Below are positions 27,370 through 36,958 of a DNA stretch of 64,000 nt, in pieces. The notes below the pieces were generated by a model. That model was not told the DNA's origin, searched no databases, and worked only from the letters and a program-made list of their open reading frames with translations. Source of the DNA: Pseudescherichia sp031987975 (GTDB lineage: Bacteria > Pseudomonadota > Gammaproteobacteria > Enterobacterales > Enterobacteriaceae). Numbering within the stretch: position 1 is the first letter of the stretch; each line of letters opens with the position of its first letter. The translations under genes were made by a program, and so were the position numbers. Location of the stretch: contig NZ_DALZYX010000002.1 of assembly GCF_031987975.1 (NCBI RefSeq), positions 62,001 to 126,000 on the forward strand. Direction: 5' to 3'.

Positions 27370-27939
27370 GTGCGATTTCTAACAACACTCTTGTTGTCAT
27401 TGGCGGTGCTTGCCACCGCCGGATGTGGCTGGCACCTGCGTAACAGTTCCGCGATCCCTGACGAGATGAAAACCATGATTTTCGACTCGCCAGATCCGAA
27501 CGGTCCGCTAAGCCGCGCGGTACGCTCACAGCTGCGTCTGAACGGCGTCACGCTGGTAGAGAAAAGCTCCGTGCGTCAGGATGTGCCCTCCCTGCGTCTG
27601 GGTTCATCAGCTATTAGCCAGGACACGGCCTCTATCTTCCGCGATGGCCGTACGGCTGAGTATCAGATGGTAATGAGCGTCCAGGCTACGGTGCTGATCC
27701 CAGGCCAGGGGATCTACCCGCTGCATACCAAGGTTTATCGTTCATTCTTTGATAACCCACAGACTGCGCTGGCGAAAGATGCCGAGCAGGATATGATCAT
27801 TACAGAGATGTACGATAAAGCTGCTGAGCAGCTGATCCGTCAGCTGCCAAGCGTGCAAACGGCAGAGAAGCAGGAGAAGATAGCGGAAGCCAAAGCGGCC
27901 ACGACCTCTTCCCGTGTCTCAACCACGCTGGGTAACTGA
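27370..27939 (+). CDS. lptE: LPS-assembly lipoprotein LptE
   Basis: Outer membrane lipoprotein that plugs the LptD barrel and helps insert lipopolysaccharide. GTG start behind GGAGGAAGC. Type II signal peptide with lipobox LATAGC, the acylated Cys at residue 19. The 189 residues compare with 193 in E. coli, and the C-terminal tail is Ala/Thr/Ser-rich. The last base of its stop is the first base of the holA ATG. Confidence 0.96.
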   Translation: MRFLTTLLLSLAVLATAGCGWHLRNSSAIPDEMKTMIFDSPDPNGPLSRAVRSQLRLNGVTLVEKSSVRQDVPSLRLGSSAISQDTASIFRDGRTAEYQMVMSVQATVLIPGQGIYPLHTKVYRSFFDNPQTALAKDAEQDMIITEMYDKAAEQLIRQLPSVQTAEKQEKIAEAKAATTSSRVSTTLGN

Positions 27940-28970
27940 TGTTAAAGCTGTACCCTGAACAGCTCCGCGCGCAGCTCAATGAAGGGCTGCGCGCGGCCTA
28001 TCTGCTGCTGGGCAACGATCCGTTGCTGCTTCAGGAGAGCCAGGATGCGGTGCGCCAGGCCGCCGCCGCAGAGGGCTTTGATGAACACCACACCGTTGCT
28101 CTCGATGCCAGCACCGACTGGACTGCACTCTTCTCTCTCTGCCAGGCCATGAGCCTGTTCGCCAGCCGCCAGACGCTGCTGCTCCAGCTGCCGGACAACG
28201 GGCCGAATGCGGCTATCAACGAACAGCTTGCTACCCTGACAGGGCTGCTGCATGACGATCTGCTGCTGATCGTACGTGGCAATAAGCTCACCAAAGCGCA
28301 GGAGAACGCCGCCTGGTTTACCGCCCTGGCCAACCGTGCCGTGCAGGTCACCTGCCAGACGCCGGAACAGGCGCAGCTTCCACGCTGGGTCGCCAACCGG
28401 GCAAAGCAACATCATCTGCAACTTGATGATGCCGCTAACCAGCTGCTCTGCTACTGCTATGAGGGCAACCTGCTGGCGCTAGCGCAGGCGCTGGATCGGC
28501 TCTCGCTGCTCTGGCCCGATGGCAAACTCACCCTGCCACGCGTTGAGCAGGCGGTGAACGATGCCGCACACTTTACCCCTTTCCACTGGGTTGATGCCCT
28601 GCTGGCGGGCAAGAGCAAACGCGCCCTGCATATTTTGCAGCAGCTGAAGCTTGAGGCCAGCGAGCCGGTGATCCTGCTGCGTACCCTACAGCGTGAGCTG
28701 CTGCTGCTGTTAAACTTAAAGCGCCAGATGGCACAGACCTCGCTGCGTGCCCTCTTTGATAAGCACCGGGTATGGCAGAACCGCCGTGCCGTCACCACCG
28801 AGGCGCTAAACCGCCTTAGCCATGCACAGCTTCGCCAGGCGGTACATCTCCTGAGTCGCACCGAGCTAACCGTTAAGCAGGACTACGGCCAGTCGGTCTG
28901 GGCCGAGCTGGAGGGGATCTCTCTGCTACTCTGTCATAAGACGCTGGCAGACGTGTTTATAGAGGGATGA
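27939..28970 (+). CDS. holA: DNA polymerase III subunit delta
   Basis: Clamp-loader subunit that opens the beta sliding clamp. The 343 residues equal E. coli HolA, with N-terminal AAA+-like fold and the LLLGNDPLLLQESQD segment near residue 20. Overlaps lptE by one base and ends one base before nadD. Confidence 0.96.
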   Translation: MLKLYPEQLRAQLNEGLRAAYLLLGNDPLLLQESQDAVRQAAAAEGFDEHHTVALDASTDWTALFSLCQAMSLFASRQTLLLQLPDNGPNAAINEQLATLTGLLHDDLLLIVRGNKLTKAQENAAWFTALANRAVQVTCQTPEQAQLPRWVANRAKQHHLQLDDAANQLLCYCYEGNLLALAQALDRLSLLWPDGKLTLPRVEQAVNDAAHFTPFHWVDALLAGKSKRALHILQQLKLEASEPVILLRTLQRELLLLLNLKRQMAQTSLRALFDKHRVWQNRRAVTTEALNRLSHAQLRQAVHLLSRTELTVKQDYGQSVWAELEGISLLLCHKTLADVFIEG

Positions 28971-28971
28971 G

Positions 28972-29613
28972 ATGGATCAGCTGCAAGCCTTGTTTGGTGG
29001 GACCTTCGATCCCGTTCACTACGGCCACCTTCTACCGGTAGAGGCGCTGGCAGAGGCGATTAACCTGACGCAGGTGATCGTCATGCCAAATAACGTGCCG
29101 CCCCACCGTCCGCAGCCGGAGGCCACCAGCCAGCAGCGTAAGACCATGCTGGCACTGGCTATTGCCGACCGTCCGCTATTTACCCTTGACGAGCGGGAGC
29201 TGCAGCGCGACACGCCATCGTACTCAGCAGAAACGCTGGAGGCATGGCGTCAGGAGAGCGGCCCTGTCCGCCCGCTGGCCTTTATTATTGGTCAGGACTC
29301 GCTGCTCAGCTTCCCAACCTGGTACCGCTACGACACTATTCTCAGCTACTGCCATCTGATTGTCTGCCGCCGACCCGGCTACGCGCTGGAGATGCATGAC
29401 GAGGTGCACCAGCGCTGGCTGGAGGCGCATCTCACCACCGATCCCCGCGAGCTGCATACTCTGCCCGCCGGAAAAATTTTCCTCGCCCAGACTCCGTGGT
29501 TTGCTATCTCCGCCACGCAAATTCGTCAGCGACTGCGGCAGAATCAGCCCTGTGACGATCTGCTCCCGCCCGCCGTACTGGACTACATTATGGCGCAGGG
29601 GCTGTACCGCTAA
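28972..29613 (+). CDS. nadD: Nicotinate-nucleotide adenylyltransferase
   Basis: Makes deamido-NAD from nicotinate mononucleotide and ATP. GGTFDPVHYGHL near residue 9 is the nucleotidyltransferase GxxxPxHxGH motif, and ISATQIR near 181 is the second one. 213 residues as in E. coli. ATG 28972 lies one base after the holA stop. Confidence 0.97.
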   Translation: MDQLQALFGGTFDPVHYGHLLPVEALAEAINLTQVIVMPNNVPPHRPQPEATSQQRKTMLALAIADRPLFTLDERELQRDTPSYSAETLEAWRQESGPVRPLAFIIGQDSLLSFPTWYRYDTILSYCHLIVCRRPGYALEMHDEVHQRWLEAHLTTDPRELHTLPAGKIFLAQTPWFAISATQIRQRLRQNQPCDDLLPPAVLDYIMAQGLYR

Positions 29614-29639
29614 TCCATACCCTATAAGGAGAATGCGCT

Positions 29640-30254
29640 ATGCGTCTTTGGCTTGTCCGGCACGGGGAGACAGAGGCCAACGTGGCCGGGCTTTACAGCG
29701 GACACTCCCCCACCCCGCTTACGCCGCGCGGTATTGGTCAGGCGCAAACGTTGCGTACGCTGCTGGCGGACGTCCCGTTTGACGTGGCGATTTGCAGCGC
29801 GCTTGAGCGGGCGCAGCATACTGCCCGGCTGGTTCTGGATGCCCGTGAGGTTCCCGTCCACACCTCAGCGCTGCTCAACGAAATGTTTTTCGGTGACTGG
29901 GAGATGCGCCACCATCGCGATCTTACCCTTGAGGATGCCCAACGCTACGCCGCCTGGTGCAGCGACTGGCAAACCACTATCCCCACTAACGGTGAAGGGT
30001 TTCAAGACTTTACCGCCCGAGTCCAGCAGTTTATTGCCCGCCTTTCTGAGTGGGATACTCATGAAAACGTGCTGATCGTCAGCCATCAGGGGGTACTCAG
30101 CGTGTTGATTGCTACCCTGCTGAAAATGCCCGCCTCGTCGCTGTGGCACTTTCGCGTCGCCCAAGGGGCATGGAGTGCGATCGATATCTACGACGGCTTT
30201 GCTACATTAAGCGTGCTGAACAGCCGCGCTGGATGGGTGCCAGAGGATCGCTAA
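29640..30254 (+). CDS. cobC: Adenosylcobalamin/alpha-ribazole phosphatase
   Basis: Histidine-phosphatase-fold enzyme of late cobalamin nucleotide-loop assembly. The phosphohistidine motif RHGETEAN is near residue 8 and the second catalytic His is in IVSHQG near 146. 204 residues. ATG 29640 follows ATAAGGAGAATG. The position after nadD is the same as in E. coli, away from other cobalamin genes. Confidence 0.93.
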   Translation: MRLWLVRHGETEANVAGLYSGHSPTPLTPRGIGQAQTLRTLLADVPFDVAICSALERAQHTARLVLDAREVPVHTSALLNEMFFGDWEMRHHRDLTLEDAQRYAAWCSDWQTTIPTNGEGFQDFTARVQQFIARLSEWDTHENVLIVSHQGVLSVLIATLLKMPASSLWHFRVAQGAWSAIDIYDGFATLSVLNSRAGWVPEDR

Positions 30255-30255
30255 C

Positions 30256-30283
30256 TTGACACGCCCCCCCAGACTGCTATCCT
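30256..30283 (+). promoter_or_regulatory. Candidate promoter for the rsfS-rlmH-mrdAB operon
   Basis: TTGACA (30256) and TATCCT (30278) are separated by 16 bases and lie immediately after the cobC stop, about 200 bases upstream of rsfS. Confidence 0.5.
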
Positions 30284-30483
30284 CCGCTGCCAGACTTTTC
30301 CCTCCGCAGCAGTTCCATAGAAATTGTTTTACAAAAATGGCGATGCAATCTTGTGCGGAGGGTGGGATGATAGCCCACTTTCAGAGACATATAGGCGACT
30401 TTGGTCCCGAAAAGGCCGGGCTTCAGGTATACTGGCTGACTATCTATTGAATATCGTTATTTGCATCCACCCAGGGGGAACAC

Positions 30484-30801
30484 TTGCAGGGTAAAGCACT
30501 CCAGGATTTTGTTATCGACAAAATTGACGACCTGAAAGGTCAGGACATCGTCACCTTAGATGTTAAGGGTAAATCAAGCATCACCGACTGCATGATCATC
30601 TGCACCGGTACTTCTACGCGTCACGTTGTCTCCATCGCTGACCATGTGGTTCAGGCGTCCCGCGCGGCTGGCCTGATCCCGTTTGGTGTCGAGGGTGAAA
30701 ACGTCGCCGACTGGGTCGTGGTCGATCTGGGCGATGTCATTGTCCACGTTATGCAGGAAGAGAGCCGTCGCCTCTACGAGCTGGAAAAACTCTGGGGCTA
30801 A
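30484..30801 (+). CDS. rsfS: Ribosomal silencing factor RsfS
   Basis: 105-residue protein that binds L14 (uL14) on the large subunit and blocks subunit joining in stationary phase. The start is TTG at 30484 behind AGGGGGAAC, giving MQGKALQDFVIDKIDD as in E. coli. Conserved segment SSITDCMIICTGTSTRHV. The rlmH gene starts three bases after its stop. Confidence 0.96.
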   Translation: MQGKALQDFVIDKIDDLKGQDIVTLDVKGKSSITDCMIICTGTSTRHVVSIADHVVQASRAAGLIPFGVEGENVADWVVVDLGDVIVHVMQEESRRLYELEKLWG

Positions 30802-30804
30802 TGG

Positions 30805-31272
30805 GTGAAGCTGCAACTGGTCGCCGTCGGCACGAAGATGCCCGACTGGGTACAAACCGGCTTTACTGAATATCTGCGTCGATTCCCGAAAGATATGCCG
30901 TTTGAGCTGGTAGAGATCCCTGCCGGCAAGCGCGGCAAAAATGCCGATATCAAACGCATCCTTGATAAAGAGGGTGAGCTTATGCTCGCTGCGGCAGGTA
31001 AAAACCGCATCGTCACCCTCGATATTCCAGGCAAACCCTGGGATACGCCGCAGCTGGCGCACGAGCTGGAGCGCTGGAAGCAGGACGGGCGAGACGTCAG
31101 CCTGCTGATCGGCGGCCCGGAAGGGCTATCCCCCGCCTGCAAAGCGGCAGCAGAACAAAGTTGGTCACTCTCTGCGTTAACGCTTCCCCACCCGCTGGTC
31201 CGGGTTCTGGTGGCAGAAAGCCTCTATCGCGCATGGAGCATTACGACCAACCATCCCTATCATCGTGAGTAA
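30805..31272 (+). CDS. rlmH: 23S rRNA pseudouridine-1915 N3-methyltransferase
   Basis: SPOUT methyltransferase acting on assembled 70S ribosomes. 155 residues as in E. coli, with the SAM-binding knot segment LLIGGPEGLSP near residue 102 and the C-terminal LPHPLVRVLVAESLYRAW. GTG start three bases after rsfS, so both ribosome-acting proteins are cotranscribed. Confidence 0.96.
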   Translation: MKLQLVAVGTKMPDWVQTGFTEYLRRFPKDMPFELVEIPAGKRGKNADIKRILDKEGELMLAAAGKNRIVTLDIPGKPWDTPQLAHELERWKQDGRDVSLLIGGPEGLSPACKAAAEQSWSLSALTLPHPLVRVLVAESLYRAWSITTNHPYHRE

Positions 31273-31301
31273 CGAAGAGCCTTAGGTAGATTACGCAGCG
31301 G

Positions 31302-33203
31302 ATGAAATTACAGAACTCTTTTCGCGACTATACGGCTGAGTCCGCGCTGTTTGTGCGCCGGGCGATTGTCGCCTTTACAGGGATCCTGCTGCTCAGCGGC
31401 GTGCTTGTCGCCAACCTCTATAATCTGCAGATTGTCCGTCACACCGACTACCAGACGCGCTCCAACGAAAACCGCATCAAGCTGGTGCCGATTGCCCCCA
31501 GCCGCGGGATCATTTATGACCGCAACGGTATTCCGCTGGCGCTCAACCGGACCATCTACCAGGTTGAGATGATGCCCGAGAAGGTGGATAACGTGCAGCA
31601 GACGCTGGAAGCGCTGCGGGACGTGGTCGATCTCAACGATGATGACATTGCTAACTTCAAAAAAGAGCGCGCCCGCTCGCACCGCTTTACCTCGATCCCG
31701 GTAAAATCCAACCTGACGGAAGTTCAGGTGGCGCGCTTTGCGGTAAACCAGTACCGCTTCCCGGGCGTGGAAGTAAAGGGCTATAAGCGCCGCTTCTATC
31801 CCTATGGCTCTGCTCTTACCCACGTTATCGGCTACGTCTCAAAGATCAACGATAAAGACGTCGAGCGCCTCGACAAAGAGGGCATCCTCGCTAACTATGC
31901 GGCGACGCACGATATCGGCAAGCTGGGGATTGAGCGCTACTACGAGAACGTGCTGCACGGCCAGACTGGCTATGAAGAGGTTGAGGTGAATAACCGTGGC
32001 CGCGTGATCCGCCAGCTGAAAGAGGTGCCGCCGCAGGCCGGACATGACATCTACCTGACGCTGGATCTTAAGCTACAGACCTACATCGAAACCCTGCTTG
32101 AGGGGAGCCGTGCGGCGGTGGTGGTGACCGATCCGCGTACCGGCGGCATCCTGTCGCTGGTCTCTATGCCAAGCTATAACCCGAACCTGTTTGTGGATGG
32201 TATCTCCAGCAAGGATTACAACGGCCTGCTGCACGATCCCAACACGCCACTGATCAACCGTGCGACTCAGGGCGTCTATCCCCCGGCGTCCACCGTTAAG
32301 CCTTACGTTGCCGTATCGGCCCTGAGCGCAGGGGTAATTACCCGCAATACCAGCCTGTTCGACCCCGGCTGGTGGCAGCTCCCCGGCTCCGAGAAGCGCT
32401 ACCGCGACTGGAAAAAGTGGGGCCACGGCCATCTGAACGTTACTAAATCGCTGGAAGAGTCCGCCGATACCTTCTTCTACCAGGTCGCTTACGACATGGG
32501 TATCGATCGGCTTAGCGAGTGGATGGGTAAGTTTGGCTATGGTCACTACACCGGTATCGACCTTTCGGAGGAGCGCTCCGGGAACATGCCGACCCGCGAG
32601 TGGAAGCTGAAACGCTTTAAGAAGCCGTGGTACCAGGGCGATACTATCCCGGTAGGCATCGGCCAGGGCTATTGGACGGCGACGCCGATCCAGATGAGCA
32701 AGGCGATGATGATCCTGATTAACGATGGCATCGTCAAAGTACCGCACCTGCTAATGAGTACGGCGGAGAATGGCCAGCAGGTACCGTGGAAGCAGCCTGA
32801 GCAGCCGCCGGTGGGCGACATCCACTCCGGCTACTGGGAGATTGCTAAAGACGGCATGTACGGCGTGGCTAACCGCGCCAACGGCACCGGGCACAAATAC
32901 TTTGCCAACGCACCCTATAAGGTGGCGGCTAAATCCGGTACGGCACAGGTGTTTGGCCTGAAGGCCAACGAGACCTATAACGCGCACAAAATTGCGGAAC
33001 GTCTGCGCGATCACAAGCTGATGACGGCATTTGCCCCCTATGACAAACCCCAGGTAGCGGTAGCGATCATTCTGGAAAACGGCGGTGCCGGCCCGGCGGT
33101 CGGGACCATCATGCGCCAGATCCTCGACCACATTATGCTGGGCGATAACAACACCGACCTGCCGGCGGAGAATCCGTCGGCTGCGGCGGCTGAGGACCAA
33201 TAA
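31302..33203 (+). CDS. mrdA: Peptidoglycan DD-transpeptidase PBP2
   Basis: Elongation-specific transpeptidase (633 residues, as in E. coli), anchored by one N-terminal membrane segment near 20-42. A pedestal domain precedes the transpeptidase domain. Active-site motifs: STVK in YPPASTVKPY near residue 330, SAD in EESADTFFY near 387 and KSGT in AAKSGTAQ near 545. Works with RodA, encoded two bases downstream. Confidence 0.98.
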   Translation: MKLQNSFRDYTAESALFVRRAIVAFTGILLLSGVLVANLYNLQIVRHTDYQTRSNENRIKLVPIAPSRGIIYDRNGIPLALNRTIYQVEMMPEKVDNVQQTLEALRDVVDLNDDDIANFKKERARSHRFTSIPVKSNLTEVQVARFAVNQYRFPGVEVKGYKRRFYPYGSALTHVIGYVSKINDKDVERLDKEGILANYAATHDIGKLGIERYYENVLHGQTGYEEVEVNNRGRVIRQLKEVPPQAGHDIYLTLDLKLQTYIETLLEGSRAAVVVTDPRTGGILSLVSMPSYNPNLFVDGISSKDYNGLLHDPNTPLINRATQGVYPPASTVKPYVAVSALSAGVITRNTSLFDPGWWQLPGSEKRYRDWKKWGHGHLNVTKSLEESADTFFYQVAYDMGIDRLSEWMGKFGYGHYTGIDLSEERSGNMPTREWKLKRFKKPWYQGDTIPVGIGQGYWTATPIQMSKAMMILINDGIVKVPHLLMSTAENGQQVPWKQPEQPPVGDIHSGYWEIAKDGMYGVANRANGTGHKYFANAPYKVAAKSGTAQVFGLKANETYNAHKIAERLRDHKLMTAFAPYDKPQVAVAIILENGGAGPAVGTIMRQILDHIMLGDNNTDLPAENPSAAAAEDQ

Positions 33204-33205
33204 CC

Positions 33206-34318
33206 ATGACGGATAATCCGAACAAAAAATCGTTCTGGGATAAAATCCATATCGATCCGGCGCTGCTGCTGATCATCCTCGCGCTGCTGTTCTATAGCGC
33301 TATCGTGATCTGGAGCGCCAGCGGCCAGGATGTCGGCATGACCGAGCGCAAAATCGGTCAGATCGCTATGGGCCTGGTGGTGATGGTAGTGATGGCGCAG
33401 ATCCCCCCCCGTGTTTATGAAGGGTGGGCACCCTATCTCTATATCTTCTGCGTGATCCTGCTGGTGGCGGTTGACGCCTTTGGCGCGATCTCCAAAGGGG
33501 CACAGCGCTGGCTTGATTTAGGCATCGTACGTTTCCAGCCCTCAGAGATCGCTAAAATCGCCGTACCGCTGATGGTCGCGCGCTTTATTAACCGCGACGT
33601 CTGTCCGCCGTCGCTGAAAAATACCGGTATTGCGTTAGTGCTGATCTTCATGCCTACGTTGCTGGTTGCCGCCCAGCCGGACCTCGGCACCTCGATTCTT
33701 ATCGCCCTTTCCGGCCTGTTCGTGCTTTTCCTGTCCGGCCTGAGCTGGCGGCTAATTGGTATTGCCGCTCTGCTGCTGGCGGCGTTTATCCCGATCCTCT
33801 GGTTCTTCCTGATGCATGACTATCAGCGTCAGCGGGTCATGATGCTGCTCGATCCAGAAACCGATCCGCTGGGAGCAGGCTATCATATTATTCAGTCTAA
33901 AATTGCGATTGGCTCCGGTGGCCTGCGCGGCAAGGGCTGGCTGCATGGCACCCAGTCACAGCTCGAGTTTCTGCCCGAGCGTCACACCGACTTTATCTTT
34001 GCCGTACTCGGTGAAGAGCTGGGTCTGGTGGGCATCCTGATCCTGCTCGCGCTCTACCTGCTGCTGATTATGCGCGGCCTGTGGATCGCCGCCCATGCGC
34101 AGACCACCTTTGGTCGCGTGATGGCCGGTGGCTTAATGCTGATTTTATTCGTTTATGTGTTCGTAAATATCGGTATGGTGAGCGGTATCTTACCGGTAGT
34201 GGGGGTACCCCTACCGTTAGTAAGCTACGGTGGCTCCGCCCTGATTGTGCTCATGGCCGGGTTTGGTATCGTGATGTCGATCCATACCCACAGAAAAATG
34301 TTGTCGAAAAGCGTATAA
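33206..34318 (+). CDS. mrdB: Peptidoglycan glycosyltransferase RodA
   Basis: SEDS-family glycan polymerase of the rod complex, 370 residues, about ten membrane segments. The FQPSEIAKIAVPL segment near residue 110 and a large periplasmic loop with the catalytic-Asp region are visible. Tightly coupled to mrdA and followed ten bases later by rlpA. Confidence 0.98.
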   Translation: MTDNPNKKSFWDKIHIDPALLLIILALLFYSAIVIWSASGQDVGMTERKIGQIAMGLVVMVVMAQIPPRVYEGWAPYLYIFCVILLVAVDAFGAISKGAQRWLDLGIVRFQPSEIAKIAVPLMVARFINRDVCPPSLKNTGIALVLIFMPTLLVAAQPDLGTSILIALSGLFVLFLSGLSWRLIGIAALLLAAFIPILWFFLMHDYQRQRVMMLLDPETDPLGAGYHIIQSKIAIGSGGLRGKGWLHGTQSQLEFLPERHTDFIFAVLGEELGLVGILILLALYLLLIMRGLWIAAHAQTTFGRVMAGGLMLILFVYVFVNIGMVSGILPVVGVPLPLVSYGGSALIVLMAGFGIVMSIHTHRKMLSKSV

Positions 34319-34328
34319 GAGGTCCGCA

Positions 34329-35489
34329 ATGCGAAAGCTTTGCCTTGCAGTTTGCGTAGCAGCAGGATTATTGACAGCGTGTTCAAGTACCGAGGAGAGC
34401 CAGCAGCCTACTGCCGCTGCGCCGCAGCCTGCGGTCTGTAACGGCCCGACGGTGGAGATCGGCGGGGCTGAGCCTCGCTACGAACCGCTGAACCCGTCGG
34501 TCAACCAGGACTACGAGCGTGATGGCAAGTCCTACAAGATTGTGCAAGACACCTCGCGCTTCACTCAGGCCGGTCTTGCCGCCATCTACGATGCAGAACC
34601 GGGCAGCAACCTGACCGCCTCCGGGGAAACTTTCGACCCGATGCAGCTGACCGCGGCGCACCCGACCCTGCCGATCCCCAGCTATGCGCGTATTACCAAC
34701 TTGTCTAATGGCCGGATGGTAGTGGTGCGTATCAACGATCGTGGTCCCTACGGTAATGACCGGGTGATCTCCCTCTCCCGCGCCGCAGCTGACAGACTGA
34801 ACAACTCTAACAACACCAAAGTGCGTATCGATCCGATTATCGTCTCGCAGGACGGCTCGATGTCCGGCCCAGGTACGGTCTGTACGACGATTGCCCAGCA
34901 GACCTACGCCCTGCCAGAACGTCCGGATCTGAGCGGCGGCATGGGCAGCGCCTCTTCCGCGCCACAGCCCGCGCAGCCTGCTGGCGATGTTCGCCCTATC
35001 AGTAACGATACGCTGCAAAGCGACGGCGCAACCGGCGCACCGGTTGGCGGCAGCGGCTTCCTCGGTGCACCAACGACGCTGCCATCCGGCGTGCTGGAGG
35101 GCAACGAGCCACCCGTGCAGCCGCAGCCAGCTGCGGTCGCGGCACCTGCAGTTGCGGCACCCGTAGTTGCGGCACCTGCAGTCGCTGCGCCGGTTACCGC
35201 ACCCGGTTCCGTGCAGGGCAGCGCCCCTGTCGCTGCCCCTGCCCCTGCCGCAGCGGCCACCGCCGGTGGCTACGTGGTACAGGTTGGCGCGGTCAGCGAT
35301 AAAGCGCGTGCCGAGCAGTATCAGCAGCGTCTGGTCCAGCAGTTCGACGTGCCGGGACGCGTGACGCAGAACGGTGCGGTCTGGCGTATCCAGCTCGGAC
35401 CGTTTAGCAGCAAAACCGACGCCAGCGCGCTTCAGCAGCGTCTGCAGAGCGAAGCGCAGCTGCAATCGTTTATTACCCGCGCTCAGTAA
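34329..35489 (+). CDS. rlpA: Endolytic peptidoglycan transglycosylase RlpA
   Basis: Outer membrane lipoprotein with lipobox LLTAC (Cys near residue 19). A double-psi beta-barrel domain (about 75-175) carries NLSNGRMVVVRINDRGPY, and a C-terminal SPOR domain (about 312-385, GGYVVQVGAVSDK) binds denuded septal glycan. Between them is an Ala/Pro/Val low-complexity linker with repeated VAAP units near 260-290. 386 residues, against about 362 in E. coli; the linker explains the difference. Confidence 0.95.
   Translation: MRKLCLAVCVAAGLLTACSSTEESQQPTAAAPQPAVCNGPTVEIGGAEPRYEPLNPSVNQDYERDGKSYKIVQDTSRFTQAGLAAIYDAEPGSNLTASGETFDPMQLTAAHPTLPIPSYARITNLSNGRMVVVRINDRGPYGNDRVISLSRAAADRLNNSNNTKVRIDPIIVSQDGSMSGPGTVCTTIAQQTYALPERPDLSGGMGSASSAPQPAQPAGDVRPISNDTLQSDGATGAPVGGSGFLGAPTTLPSGVLEGNEPPVQPQPAAVAAPAVAAPVVAAPAVAAPVTAPGSVQGSAPVAAPAPAAAATAGGYVVQVGAVSDKARAEQYQQRLVQQFDVPGRVTQNGAVWRIQLGPFSSKTDASALQQRLQSEAQLQSFITRAQ
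35125..35215 (+). repeat. Imperfect tandem repeat in the rlpA linker
   Basis: Units of the type GCGGCACCTGCAGTT recur about five times in frame, coding repeated VAAPA/VAAPV. Confidence 0.7.
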
Positions 35490-35578
35490 GCGCTCCCTAC
35501 GGCGTCTGACTTTGTCAATTTGTGTCAATTTCAGTCACAAAGTCATGCTGAAAGTCAGATGCCTGCCTGTATAGCTTT

Positions 35579-35587
35579 TGCTATAGT
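35579..35587 (+). promoter_or_regulatory. Extended -10 promoter of dacA
   Basis: TGCTATAGT is an extended -10 (TGn-TATAGT) 45 bases upstream of the dacA ATG. Direct repeats of GTCAATTT lie further upstream. Confidence 0.5.
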
Positions 35588-35631
35588 AAGGCACTTTTTT
35601 TAATTTCATCACGGATGTCGTTGTTCTGACC

Positions 35632-36843
35632 ATGAAGACCACCTTTTCCGTTCGTCTCGTGAAGCGCCTGGCGCTCACCACCGCGCTGGCCGCCGCCACG
35701 CTTTCCGCTGCCCATGCTGATGATCTGAACATCAAAACCATGATCCCGGGCGTTCCGCAAATTGACGCAGAGTCGTATATCCTGATCGACTACAACTCTG
35801 GCAAAGTGCTGGCGGAACAGAACGCCGACGCGCGCCGCGATCCGGCCAGCCTGACCAAAATGATGACCAGCTACGTCATCGGCCAGGCGATGAAAGCGGG
35901 CAAGTTCAAAGAGACGGACCTGGTCACCATCGGCAACGATGCCTGGGCTACGGGCAACCCGGTCTTTAAAGGTTCATCGTTGATGTTCCTGAAGCCGGGC
36001 ATGCAGGTGCCGGTTTCCCAGTTGATCCGTGGTATTAACCTGCAATCCGGTAACGACGCCTGCGTGGCCATGGCCGACTACGTCGCCGGTAGCCAGGACG
36101 CCTTTGTCGGCCTGATGAACAGCTATGTCAACGCGCTGGGGCTGAAGAACTCCCACTTCCAGACGGTGCACGGTCTCGATGCCGACGGCCAGTTCAGCTC
36201 CGCGCGTGATATGGCGCTGATCGGCCAGGCGTTGATCCGCGACGTACCCAACGAGTACACCATCTACAAAGAGAAAGAGTTCACCTTCAACGGTATTCGC
36301 CAGACCAACCGCAACGGCCTGCTGTGGGACAACAGCCTGAACGTTGACGGTATTAAAACCGGCCACACCGATAAGGCGGGCTATAACCTGGTGGCCTCGG
36401 CAACTGAAGGCCAGATGCGTCTCATCTCCGCCGTGCTGGGCGGCCGCACCTTTAAAGGTCGTGAAGCCGAAAGTAAAAAGCTGCTGACCTGGGGCTTCCG
36501 TTTCTTTGAAACCGTTAACCCAATCAAAGCAGGCAAAGAGTTTGCCTCTGAGCCAGCCTGGTTTGGCGACAGCGATCGCGCCTCGCTGGGGGTAGATAAA
36601 GACGTCTACCTGACCATTCCCCGCGGCCGCATGAAGGATCTGAAGGCCAGCTATGTGCTGAGCAACAGCGAACTGCACGCACCGCTGGCGAAAAATCAGG
36701 TGGTAGGTACCATCAACTTCCAGCTTGATGGCAAAACCATTGAGCAGCGTCCGTTAGTGGTCCTGCAGGAGATCCCGGAAGGGAATTTCTTCGGCAAAAT
36801 CATCGACTATATCAAGCTGATGTTCCACCACTGGTTTGGTTAA
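35632..36843 (+). CDS. dacA: D-alanyl-D-alanine carboxypeptidase PBP5
   Basis: Trims the terminal D-Ala of pentapeptides in the periplasm. Sec signal peptide ending AAHA-DD near residue 29; SxxK in DPASLTKMM, SGN in LQSGNDACVAM and KTG in DGIKTGHTDKAG. The C-terminal amphipathic helix FFGKIIDYIKLMFHHWF anchors it to the membrane. 403 residues, as in E. coli. Confidence 0.98.
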   Translation: MKTTFSVRLVKRLALTTALAAATLSAAHADDLNIKTMIPGVPQIDAESYILIDYNSGKVLAEQNADARRDPASLTKMMTSYVIGQAMKAGKFKETDLVTIGNDAWATGNPVFKGSSLMFLKPGMQVPVSQLIRGINLQSGNDACVAMADYVAGSQDAFVGLMNSYVNALGLKNSHFQTVHGLDADGQFSSARDMALIGQALIRDVPNEYTIYKEKEFTFNGIRQTNRNGLLWDNSLNVDGIKTGHTDKAGYNLVASATEGQMRLISAVLGGRTFKGREAESKKLLTWGFRFFETVNPIKAGKEFASEPAWFGDSDRASLGVDKDVYLTIPRGRMKDLKASYVLSNSELHAPLAKNQVVGTINFQLDGKTIEQRPLVVLQEIPEGNFFGKIIDYIKLMFHHWFG

Positions 36844-36883
36844 AAAATAGACGCTTGAAAGTGGGATCTTCATCCCCATATAC

Positions 36884-36910
36884 TATGCATCGTTTAATAT
36901 GCATCGTTTA
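36884..36910. repeat. 13-base direct repeat
   Basis: TATGCATCGTTTA occurs twice (36884 and 36898) with one base between, just before the dacA/ybeD terminator. Confidence 0.8.
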
Positions 36911-36911
36911 C

Positions 36912-36943
36912 ACTCCCGCCCTCTGGCGGGAGTTGTTCTTTTA
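36912..36943 (+). terminator. Terminator between dacA and ybeD
   Basis: ACTCCCGCC-CTCT-GGCGGGAGT is a nine-base-pair perfect stem followed by TGTTCTTTTATT. It ends 16 bases before the ybeD start, so ybeD may be expressed by read-through or from a promoter upstream of the hairpin. Confidence 0.8.
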
Positions 36944-36958
36944 TTACCCGGAGCTGAC

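Noticed and set aside
25832..27529. 565-residue open frame antisense to leuS and lptE
   Set aside because: It is opposite strongly conserved genes and gives no recognisable domain; it follows from high GC and codon bias in the real frame.
35125..35215. Short direct repeats considered as a CRISPR array
   Set aside because: Repeats are contiguous 15-base coding units without spacers, inside rlpA.
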